DNA of 64,000 nucleotides from Echinococcus granulosus (taxonomy: Eukaryota > Platyhelminthes > Cestoda > Cyclophyllidea > Taeniidae), in assembly GCF_000524195.1 (NCBI RefSeq), contig NW_020170409.1, positions 609,004 through 673,003 of the forward strand, in the 5' to 3' direction. This document shows positions 13,201-25,200 of this stretch, one piece after another. The notes beneath the pieces were generated by a model, which was not told the DNA's origin, searched no databases, and was given only the letters and a program-made list of their open reading frames with translations. Position 1 is the first letter of the stretch. Each line of letters starts with the position of its first letter. The translations under genes were made by a program, and so were the position numbers.

Positions 13201-16200
13201 GAGGCCAAATGAGAGTCACATTCACGTGAATTGTCCATAATCTGTGGTGTTGGTCAAGAACTCTCGGGACTCTTTCTTCGCCTCAATCTGAAGATAAGCA
13301 TCTGAGTGGTTGGGTTTTACGAAATACAACCCTCCTTTCAGTTTAACGAACAGATTAATTGATTGGTTGTTGCTCTGATCCAGAAGTTACAATCGCCAGA
13401 CAGCAGTCGGTATTCTAGATGGTCTTCCATGCTTTAATTGCTATGAAAGGGATTTTCGAGATGGCGTTCAGCCACAATTTAACCACCACACTACTGATGG
13501 ACAAAGCGGCATACTTCCTTCAGTTCTTCCCAAATTGAGTTAGCACAGAGTATTATCACTTGCCCACTTGTTTAAATGGGCTCAACGTTTGACGGGAACA
13601 TAACGACCGCCTACATGACAGTGATAATCTGTGTTCCCTCATCTCTGGATTTCTGGCATCTGTATTTTTTGAATGGGTGCTGTCTGACAAAGTGCCATTG
13701 GCCACACTGTCAGGTTCATTAGCATCAAGCTTTTCAAATGTCTTTCGGTTTCTATATGCCATTCCATGGGCGTGGCTTAGAAAGACTTAGTAAGCCGTAA
13801 CTACAGTGGTATCAGGTTTGAGATGAAGCAAACGTTGACACTTGTGTGTTTCAACTCGTAGGTTCATCGACGGATCCTATTCGACCTCGCTCGAGGTACA
13901 AGTGGGGAGGTCTGAAATGGTGGACGGATGTAATTTACAAACAAAAATAGGGCATTTCAATCGGTCGCTAGTGACCTCCTCCAATTTGAAGGATTCACCC
14001 TGACGATTGTCTCTTTCCGCATAAGTCACGAACTCTTCATCACCTACTTTGTCAAATTCAAGGGACTATAGTGCAAGTTGAACAATGGTGGCTGCTCTTT
14101 TGGAAACCCTGATAAAACGAGGGTGAAGTACTTTCCATGTTTGATCATTCTAATCTGCTTCATGAAGAACTGTCCGCCCATCACCAACGCCAGTGAATTC
14201 GTTTCAAGTATCGTCCCCCCATCTTTTAAAACAAGGTTCTAATGTAGGACCGGGATCTGAATAGTGATTAAACTCCGGATTATTAATTTTAGTAACTTGT
14301 GTAACTAGGTCTTGTTAGAGTTTTGGTTTTTCGGCTGGAAAAACACTATTGAGTTCCCTTGTTTTAATTTCCTCTGCGTCAACACTGTAGCATCTTCGTG
14401 AAGCCCGAGTATGAGCGAGAAGCTTTAAAGACGATTATGTACTGAGTGGCATGGCCAAATATCGGTCAACCGTTGTTTATAAGTCACTGTCACTGATCTC
14501 TATCCGCGTCGACAGCACCGGCGTCGTTCACGACAGGTACAACCGCTCGGTTCGGATCAATCGGGAGTGTGGGCGCAGGACTACCGAGGCGAACACTAAA
14601 CTCCGCCTCTTCTAACAACAATCACCGCAGATTACTCTTTCCTTCGAGTCGACGTGGCTACAGATGAGCGTTCTTTTTGAGCTGTTGAAGTAATTGTCGT
14701 TGAGCTTGTGTAAGAGCAAGTGAGAAATTGCTTTCGTTATGCAATAATGCTTGGTCGTACTCATGAACGGAAGGAGAAAATAATTTAATTCCTCTTGGCC
14801 CAGATAGACCGCATGCAGCAACTTCTCGTGGTAAGGCACATTTCCCTGCTTCCAATTAAGCTCTAATGCGTTTTGGCGTTCATTTTAGCGACACTTTTTT
14901 TTGGGAAACTTATTTTTAGACACTCTCAGAGGTGCTGAAATCCCAGTTTTAGCCCCACCTCGAATACGAGGTTAGTCATCGTCGCATTTAAGCAGTACGA
15001 GTTAAGATGTTCCATTTTTTGCCTCTGGGGTCAGTCCTTGTTGTGCGTAATGGGCGAGCTCTTCCACTCCTGCTGGTGACTTCGAATTGCTTAAAAATCC
15101 CTCTAGGAAGGCAGATCTTTAAAGAATTTGCCCGCATTATTGTCACTACTCCTTTTTGAAGTTCTAATGATCCATGTCAATTTAGTCAGCCCAAAGCCAT
15201 TTTCGCCCTCGGTGTCTGTAGAGAAAGGCTCTTTATACTAGAGTAGGTACTCTTTAAAAGCTGTCTTGGTGAGAAATGTCATGTTTGTGTCTCACCCACT
15301 GACGGAAGGGCTATTCGCTTTTACGCCTGTATACTTTGTCCAGTTTGGTTCCCTTTAATGGTTTTTTTGTTCTCCTAGTTATTTTTAAGGCAACTTTAGT
15401 GGATGTCAGATGAAATGGGTGTAACTTTTAAATCTGGATTGGACGTGAGGCAACTACAGAAAGCTGTATTGCCAACCTACCTGGCCTAATTTTCAGAGTG
15501 TGCATTTAGTTTTCCTCAACCTAATACGAGTAATTAGGCGCCGCAGTGGTGATGCATCAGAGGTAGAGGTTTAACATACGCCTTGCTCCTCCTCCTCCCC
15601 CTACTACCACCGCCTTGTAATTGTTGTTTAAGGATGTCATGTTTTGCTGGCTGAGTGACGCTGTTAAATTCCCGTGTTGCACGCCAATTCACGTTGCTGT
15701 AGCGTTTAGAAGCGCATTAACAATTCCATGTCGGTGTTCTTCTTCGGCCCTGCACCTGGGAAATCGGGCTGAGGAATTGATTCACGAAAATCCGAGAGGT
15801 CTGCCAACAGTTAACGTCATTAGTCAAGCTGGTCACCTGGAGGTTTGCATGTGCACCTAATTTGAAAGATTATGTAGAGTTTCTCCCTCTAAGGTATGTT
15901 AAAACTCGTAAAATCCAAAAGTTTTACGCACGCGGGTGCACAATTGGTCTGAAGTTATGCACAATAAGTAGCATGAGTGTTTAGGTTAGCCTGGGGGCAT
16001 TGTTTAATCTGGCGATTTTTAGTGCCAAGGCATTTCACCAAAACGCGTCGACGGCGATCTCTGCTGCCTGTTATCTCATTTCACATGGAAATGTCTCTCA
16101 ATCAATAGCAACCATAATCTGTTGAACGGCTGTTCTTCCACGGGGCCTTTGGGCTCTTCTGATCATATTTTTAGATCCGGTTGTATTTTTATGGGAGACA

Positions 16201-19200
16201 ATAATGCCTCTCCCATAATAAGAAAGCAACCAAGCTTACTAAAATACCCCTCACATGCTTGACCTGAGCAATTCGATGGGAATGCGAATCCACTTCTGGG
16301 CTAGAGTTCAGTCAGCACTATTCTCAAAGTCCGGACAGCCAAAACAACTGTTTTTATCACCAACAGCATGCAAAATTGGCGCTTTCCCCTAGGTACATTT
16401 GGTTAGTGGATTATTCTGCGTTTTTATTCTTCGGACTTATTCGCGTCATAAATCACTCGTACGTTACGTTTATTGCAATTAACCCGATTGCCGTGTTTTT
16501 TTTCGGGCTACTCTGTCTGCTCTGCCACAGACTTTTGAGTGGCGGTGATGTCTTGCTCCTAATCGCGACTGCCCCGTCTTTTCTGTCTCTGCGTTCGTGT
16601 GCGTACTTTAGGCGAGTTACATTTTTCCAGTCTCGGTTGAAAAAGCTCTCAAGCGCGTGAGACCTCTTATAAGGCTCCTCTACGAGACATTTAAATCACT
16701 CTTGCCTCTGAAGTCTGTCTAAGCATAAATAATATTCTGCTCCTTGCGCTATGCTACGTCGACGCAAGCCAGCTACCCATCCTTACAGGCGTTTTGCTGG
16801 ATCGATGCAAAGCAGACTGCTTCACTACTTGCAGAGTCGGAGCGGCAGAAGTGTAAGAGTTGGAAAGGTACATAAGAAAGTAGGACTGTCTTTTAGAGTT
16901 TAGGTAACGCTAGTGATGAATAAAGCCAATTATTTTTTTTCCAAAACTCATCAGCCTCAGTGTCTTTTGATTAAATGAACTTTCTATGGTCAAGGAGCTG
17001 CGCTCCATGAAACACACCGTGCAACTGTTTTGTGGGGCGAAAAAAGGTTCGCTACTTGCTTATGGCTCTCTTGATCGCGTGCTCTGAGGGTCTTGCGAAC
17101 TTCCGCATTTAACGTCAATGTGACTGTGAATAAGCCATCCTTGAACTGAACGGAATGTCCAGCAGAACCTGGTGTGGAATAACAAATACTGAAAACTGTA
17201 CGCCGAAAGACTTACCCTGATCTTAGTGTTGGTGTCTTGATTGTCTGACGCTCTTGATGTTTTTACAGTCTTTTTCGCTCTGGAACTTCTTTGTGGCTGA
17301 ATCTGTTTAGAAATGGAGTAATTTTGGCATCGAATCCTGATGGACTTGGTGCTGCAAAATACGTCACGTGATCGAAGGTTCCGCTAGCACACTTGTGCCG
17401 CGAGTTATTTAGTAATTCCGTGTCTTTGTCCACAGGAGCGCCAGATCCCACAGCAGGCGGTGGCATAAACGACTCCTCCACTTGGTACTTCGACGAGAGC
17501 GGGGTTCAAGAACAGCTGCGTTTGAATTTGGCAGCTCTGGCCGCCTACGGAGTGGGTGGTTGCAACGCGTTTGAAATAGCCTCCTCACAAACTGTCTCCA
17601 CTTTCTCCTCCTCCACCACCACCTCTTCATCTTCGTCCACATACGGAAGGCTCTTCACCAATAACGGTCACTCCGACTTCCACCACTGTCGATTTGGTCG
17701 TTTCTCTGCTCGGTATTCCACTGACGAGGGGCCAACTACAGACGAAAACGGCTATAAACCTCGGAATTTTGGTGAGATTTTATCCAAGGTATTTAACGTC
17801 AAAAATGTCAGATATCTCAGTGGAAAGGGAAAGGAGACTGGATCATCATGCGTGTCATGGTACGGTTATAAATTATTTGCAGAAAATGGCAAATCACCCT
17901 TATAGGGTGGCATTGCACTGTTTGCTTCATTTACACGGATCTGCTTTTTTAGTAGAGTGGAGGAGGATGGAAGCGGATTTGGTGCTCCAGAACTCTAGTG
18001 AAGTGAAAGCGGAGAAGGCTGCATCCCAAATGTTGTTTTATAACCTGTGCTAGGTCGATAGTTTCTTCCGAACCTAGAAAATCAACACCTCAATCGTTCT
18101 GATTTACTGCATGACGAATATACGTAAAATCTATTCGCAGAATTTGGACATTTTTGCATTCTAGGGCGTCCCAATCAGTCCATCCGAACTCCTCCTGCCG
18201 GCATCGGAGGAGAAATATATAGCTTAAGCTTAGTTTGCTTGGTCGGATGAACACTACCGACCATTTGGATCACCACAATTAAGGACTGAATGTGGCCTGG
18301 CTGGGTGTCAAAGATCGATAAGTGAAGTGAAGATTTGATCAGTCGGGACGCCATCATTCTTTATCTGAAGCTCTAACTTCTACCGGCCTCATCTCCGTCC
18401 ATGTTACACACACTTTTGCGTCCATTCTGGTTGCATAAATTAAACTTTTTCCTAGTTTTTCTCTTCCAGATTGATTTTATAGCCAAACTCAATAACCGCG
18501 TTTCAATCTTCATCACGTGCTCAATTCTTTGATGTATCTTTCTTGCTGTGCACAAGACGATAGCGTTAACTCAAAGGCATATTCGACGTTTTTTCGTGAA
18601 ATGAAGTAAAGGTTCTAGCCATTTGCATTTTGCAAGTACAGAAAGGCTGTCGAGGCCTCTTTGATTTCGCGGTACGCCTTTTTCGTCCAATTGTTTAATT
18701 TCGGATCTTCTCTTTCGGTCCCTGCCCTTCCTTCCTCTCTCTCAGTCCTCTCACCTCTCAAAGCTTTACTTGTCTTTAGCTGCCTTGATGTTGTTTTCCC
18801 TGCAGCAACCCTGATCCTCCCGTTAGTTAAGCCAAGTGGATTAGCCTCATTAGAAATTCCCTACAGATCCGTTACTTGCTTGCTCGTCTGCCTCCTAGCT
18901 TTAAGGGCAAGTAGCAACTAAATTGCCTCCCCTACGTTCCCCTAGCTCTAGAAGACCCCTCTTTCCAGGCTCTGGTGTAATCAGCAGTCCCAGTTTCTCA
19001 GGGGATTTCTGTTCAAATGGGTTTCTGTTTGTATAGGATTGGAGGTACCTGGGTCCGTAAAAACAAACAGATTCTAATTTAACGAGGTACAGCTGCAGTA
19101 AGTGAAATATTCACTTTGTCACTTGGATTTAGAGAGAGAGAGAGAGTCGAGGTTCCATGTTCTGATGAAATATGTACCTCTGTCTTCATTTTAGCCTACC

Positions 19201-22200
19201 GCTCGTTTGCCCACACCTGGCTGGAGAACTATCGCCATCTTCTACGCTCGAAATTGCCACCTTTCGGCTACACGACCTCCGCCTCCGCTTCTACCTCGAA
19301 TCACTCGGTCCACTCTTCGGCGCACTCGATACATCACCACAGCGTGATCGGTAGTGGCGGAGGCGGGATTGGTAGTGGTAGCTCAATACAGATTCTCCTC
19401 CCAAGCTTCACGCCACTAAATATGAATACTACTGCTCCGCATCACTTTCCTGGCAGTCAAATTGCCATGGTGTTTGCGAAAACCTACGAACTTCTCGCCG
19501 CTCGCGACACAAATGGACCACGCCTCCTCGCCATTATCACCGAAGAACTGCTCAATTCCGCTAACCTAATGGTAGAATTCTGCTTCACTCTTATAAAATC
19601 CTTTTTTTAGTAAATTTGAGTCTAGTCGTTAACGCATCACAAAACAGGTTATATTGGCCTCAGCTTATAAAGAAAAGGAGCCATTTTGCCAGCGACAGAA
19701 CGTATCTATCGTTTGTCTTTCTACAGTTTTCAAAGGAACAATTGAATAAAGGACAACAGTCACATTCCTATAAGGAATAAACTCTCTGACATTGTATTAA
19801 CTACTTCCCATTTCAATCCGCTGATTGTTTTCATCATTTCATTAGTGGGAGTGGTGCAATTACACTCCATCTTTGCCGCTTGGCAGTAAGGTAAAGTTAC
19901 TGGTATCCCCTGCCACTTCCCAGAGATCAGGAAGGTAAGGTATGCTTTTTTCTGTCCAGCTATCATTATTACGCACTCCGGTAACTCGTTTCTGTTTCAC
20001 TAGATCACTCAAAAGAACGTGGATTTTTCTGCTGATGCTCAATGCGATTTGTCTAATGTAAATATTAGTAGACCAGGAGCTGGTACTTTCGGTATCCATT
20101 TGACGAGTTTTAGTGGAAATGTATCTGCAAAACAGTCTCCCATAGGAATATCTCCGACTTAAGCCGAGTGTTAATGCACCAGGTTCGTGCTTGTGGACCT
20201 CGCAACTGAATTTCTAATTGCATTATTCAGTCAATCCTCCTCGGTCAGCAGTTAGCGGTAGTGAGTGACCACGTCTGTCATCAACTACAGCAGTCTTGCC
20301 TCATTCCTCATTGCATGCAAAACTTCCGCTGCTCATTCAGTCGTGATTGTGCAGTGAATCCTGCTGCATAAAACTACTGCAGCTGTTGTGCATGTTTATT
20401 ATCATTAGACAGGCCTTTTCAGCTCCGTAGAACAGCCTGACTTTTATTTAGGCATAAGTTTAAGCATTCCCAGCCTTGATGTACCTTACACCCAATTGCC
20501 CATCTTGGGATGATGTGGAACTGGCATGTTCTTGCACCTCTGTTACCAAGTGAGCACTTACAAAAGCATAGCTGTAAGGTCTCACGAGCGCTATTGACAG
20601 CATATTGAGCATTCAAAGCATTGGCTTGGGTTTTCAGTTGCCTTCTGTAATCAAGCGTGAGTTAGCGGAGTGTGGTATTTTGCCAGGGGCATTATTTGGT
20701 CTTGTGTGCATTGCTCATCATATGCAGATTTCTGAGGGACCACCAACTTGACCACATTTGATTTGCCCACTAAAGTGTGTAATTTGGAAGTACGGTGCCC
20801 GTAGTACGCAATAGCTGAAGGTATCGTCTAGAGAAAAATCTGTACTGCTTGGCATACTCCGAATAGTCCTTTCTTCTAGCGGCGTCAATTCAATTCCACT
20901 CGTTTCACGATCTTCTTGTTCCAAAATGACCTTGGTTGCTTTCCCTGCGTGCTTGTGCTTCTTGCCACTCTCAAAATTGCAGCTAGACAGAGACTGGATT
21001 TAATAGTAACTCTATGCTACAGTAGCGATAAATAGTCGCGGCTCTGCTGCAAATATTTACAATAAACGATCCGCTGCAAGACAAGATGAGTTGCTAACGT
21101 CAGAAGAAGAACAACTGTTCAATATTTAACTAGCTGTCTGCCCCGGTCCAGTGATTCACACCCGCTGTCATCATTGGTAAGCCCTTTTACTCTGGCAAAA
21201 TCTTGGTGCTCCCCAGTTTTACATACAAGGAGTAAGCCTTTTCAACTCATTGTGGCCAAAGCTAAGAACAATGGGACTTCCAACGCAACACATCAGTGGA
21301 ATAATGCATTATACCTCCACAATGACATTCAGCTCGCTCCTTTTTATCCACGAGTTATTGCTGCTGCCGTTGTAGCTAGGATTTCTGGCGAATGATTTAT
21401 GCCACGTGGCGTCTTTTTCAATGCTTGTGGGTAAAGTTGATGGTAATTACTTCGCGAAATGCAGACTCCTTGATTTTGCCAATGTGATTTGCATCTAGAA
21501 GAGTAATTCTTAGTGCTTGAATAGCACTATTGTTCACTGGGGATTTGGGAACATTGTCAAATCCGAAGGGCATAGGGGCCACAGATTAAAGACGTCAAAA
21601 GTGGTTTACCAATGTTAGATTTGTGCGATATGATTTACTCCACTCACTAAAAATGGCCACTCGGGAAATCACAAAGATGGTGCACCCTTATTACCTAAAG
21701 GACAGCTAGCATAATCCGCCTCGATTAATTGTTTAGCAACGGCAAAATGACCCACTACTTTTGTCTTTTCCTGGTAATTGTGATATATTCTTGGTGGAGT
21801 TGGTCGATGTAAACCATCCTGGCAATCGAGGAAAGTGTCCATTCTATCCCACTAAGGCAATGGCTTTTCCAGTACGGAGTTATCACTGGTCACAGGAAAA
21901 GTGTTCTCCAACAACCACCAGCGGAGTTTTTCCATTCCACCTATTCTTAGGTTAAGATGCACATCCATCATTTGATTTAGTCATTTACCCATTCCCGAGT
22001 CATTCATTTATTCATTCATTCCGTGAAATCTGATGCGAAAGGAGACACTGTACATGCACCCGATACGACGGCCATTAGATACACAGCCCAATAACTTCTT
22101 CAAGGCAGTGCTGAGGTATTTTACGACCAAAATCCTGTTCTTACAATTTCTTGATCGATGTTTCAAACCTTCGTAGCTGGGGCCTCTCGCTGATGTTATT

Positions 22201-25200
22201 CCTTGTCTAAATAACAGGAAGGAATGCGTTGGCTTATTTTCCGGATCATGGTTGTATGGGCAGTCCAAGCGCGGAGGCAGGCCATTGCCATTTGAGAGTC
22301 ACATGAAGTGCTTTTTGCATCTCAGCTCCATAGATTCACCATCAGTGGACGACCTTTCTGGAGGTCCAGGCTCTGTACTAACATTTAACCCCACTGATAA
22401 AGCGTCAGGCTTGTGGGTTTTTTCCTGGACACTCAATGTCACATTCACTGCTGTTCACTTTTGATTCGCCCCAGCTCTGCCCCGAAAGGCATCTTTCCTC
22501 CCAACCTCTACCACCTCCGTTGGCCGCTTGACCACGCTTTCACACGTTTTGAAGTTTAACTTCCCGTTAGCATATCGGGTCTTTTCTGTCCATCCAAAAC
22601 ACTACTACGGAATTTGTCTGGCTCTTAGTTACCAAACCAGTACGTGGAATCTGCAATCGCCTCAAATTTCCGTTTTGGTTGTTCTGCAGATAATAAAATT
22701 AACCATTTTCCACTTCAGATATGCTCATCATGAATCTAGGTAGATACGCGAAAATAAGAGCATAAGAGGTGTTTTTTGATGTGCTGACGAAAATGCAACC
22801 TTTGCATCATACCCACACGAAAAATATCCACTTGTAAAAGTGTTGAAATGTAGTCATTAAGGCTGTTCTCCTGTTGCCTCCTCAGGCTTTCAAGTCGCGA
22901 AGAAATAACCGCAGTGGAGGCCTTGCGGACCGTGGGGTGTGGGACCCCTACGCAGCTGATTTCGATGAGGGTCCAGATGATTTCGATGCCCAAGACGCTC
23001 AGAATCGTCATCAGAGGACTGGAGCCAGCACCAGCCAACCACCACCGTTATGGACGGTACCACTGTGGGAGGAGGTGGCACGTCTATGGACCTGTCTCCT
23101 CTTGGCTCCTGGGTTCTCTCCCGCCACCCGTGACGGCTGGCGCGAACGGCTCCTCGCCTGGTCTCAGTCGCCGCAGGCACCTCGCGATGAAATCTACTTC
23201 TTCCCCTCCTCCTACGCCACCAACAATCCATCACCCATCGAGGATGGTTCTGCTGCTCCCCGCAGTAGTCGAGAGCCCACTTCTGTCTTCCAGCTGGCCC
23301 TGGACGTCAGTGCACTGCCTCTAGAGATCTCGGAGGAGTTTCCCCCGATTTCACGAAATACGCTCTCCGAATTGATTCACATCCTGCCTGCAGACTCCCG
23401 TCAATGTACGTGTCCATTCTGTGGTGTCTCTATGGTGATTAGGCGTGCGTGGGGCGCAGAGGAGGACTTTGTAACGGCGTGTTTGCGTGCCTCTGCACTC
23501 CACGTGATGGGATTTGCCGAGGCTGCGACTCGACTTGCGGTGACTCTGGCGAACACTCTAATTGCGTGTCTCGAAGATGTCTCCCATAGGGGTGCCATGC
23601 TTGGAGAGATTACCTCGGGACCCTGTTCACCAACACCGTCTTCACTGACGTCACAACCACCGAGTTTTGTGCGATCAAATTCGGGGGGATCAGGTGTGTT
23701 TTGTTTTTTTGATTCAAGATCTATGATTCTATCTTTTTTTGGTGTTGAAAAGACAAAAAAAGTTGGTGATGGAGCGCGAATTGCTACGTTAATAAGTGGC
23801 GTTGGGTGTTAGACGATCAAGTTTTCTGTCTTTTTTTTCGTCTAATGGCAATGATTTGACATCTTTAGTCTGCGTGCGTAAAATCCTACTTGAGGGTTAT
23901 CAAATTTAACCACAAAAAAGACTGTGACTTGTCATTTTGACAGTAGAATCGATTGCAAAATGTCTAGGCGTTGCTCTACTTAGGCGTGTTCTCTCTTGCT
24001 GCAGTGACTTGACTACTTGCCTAAACTCCAACCAAGTGAAAGAATCAAGATTTTATTTCTGGGAGAAAGATTGCCTAAGTGGTTTTGGTGTCTTGACCAC
24101 AAGAGGTGTGAAACTAAGCTATTGTGCTTTGAGTGCTGGATCATCAGTTACACATTGTCGATTCCTGGATGAAGTGTACTGATTAGAGAAGGCTTTTCAG
24201 TCGCCGCGATGCTTCTTGTGCCAAAAACCACTGGTAATGCTTTCAAGAGGTAGCTGTTAATTGTAGAAACCTCTGGAGCAACTACACACTTCTTCCAATC
24301 CATTGATTTACTGAAAAAATACGTGCAGTAATTGATGGTCTTCACGTTGTGCCTGTTGTTGATCATATCACGCACAGACCGAGATGCACTAAGAGTTGAA
24401 AGGTGTTGTTTATCACTTGGTAGTTTATTTTGGAACCTAGACACTTTTTGTGAATGAATCCAATAAAAATCATCTTGAAAGAGGTGTGCTGTATCCGAGA
24501 CATTGCTTTCCTCACAAAAACTCTCATAACAGACTTGAGCAAATAACAGGCGGGGAAAGGAGTATATGGTTAATCTAAAGGACTGAAGGCTGTCCAATCC
24601 AGTTTGTCAAGTATCTGGGCAGCACCCAGTAACCGCCCTTCACGGTCTCCTTCGAATAATTCATATGGACAGCTCCTTCCTCTTTTTTAAATGACAGCAA
24701 TGCGGTTTTAAATATATCTAGACATTTCAGTCTCTACCGTAGATAGCATTAATCGAGTACGGACTTAGCCAATCAGTTTGGGTGGTTTCAACCACTCTGG
24801 GTTCACTTTTTTCCTACCAGCATCCAAAAGTGATCTATGCATCAATTGTGGGGAAATGCTGTTTCTGAAAATAACATTTTGCAAGTTAATTGGATTTTGT
24901 CTTTCTAATTTGATGGATGGTGCAAGTGAGCATGATAAGCTTTGGAAGAAAAATTGTTTTTAATTATAAGGGGCATTTAAAGGGGTAAATATTGCCCTAA
25001 AGGTTGACAATTCACTCATTTCTTACAATGCATATAACCTCACTCAAGTCACATGAGTTATTTAACACGTAGCTTCCAGCGACCTAAAAATTAGGCCTCT
25101 TCCACGTCCCCATCCGATGTTGCTACGGTAGTTGAATTGTTGACAGAGTAGGAGACGGTTTGAAGAGGGCAACTGGGTCTTTGCGTTTCGCCCAGAACTC

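Larger units (their letters stand above)
11690..14130 (-). mobile_element. decayed Ty3/Gypsy LTR retrotransposon remnant
   Basis: Read on the minus strand from high to low coordinates, the order is a gag-like segment (13951-14064), reverse transcriptase (about 13375-12745), RNase H (about 12600-12426) and integrase (about 12070-11745). This is the Ty3/Gypsy gene order. Recognisable pieces are DAYLQIE and LRSFLGLVSHYSAFLP in RT, FERHFTL...EHKP in RNase H, and YVGPI plus DKCPEV in integrase. Many stops and frame changes interrupt it. The position of the catalytic YxDD box (13121-13135) reads ACPNS, so it is dead. I found no convincing paired LTRs by eye. It lies antisense to the host gene in intron 4. 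Confidence 0.8.
5145..17435 (+). other. intron 4 (12291 nt)
   Basis: This is the longest intron of the gene. It contains a C13 tract at 5730-5742, a decayed Ty3/Gypsy element on the minus strand at about 11.7-14.1 kb and a 10-bp hairpin at 16189-16218. Elsewhere I see no supported gene; the short ORFs at 5.3-6.1, 7.2-7.6, 10.6 and 16.4 kb have no recognisable features. Confidence 0.85.

Noticed and set aside
24148..24597. 149-codon minus-strand ORF in intron 7
   Set aside because: No ATG-proximal signals, no domain or TM pattern, and no family resemblance; compatible with chance in a 2.4-kb intron.
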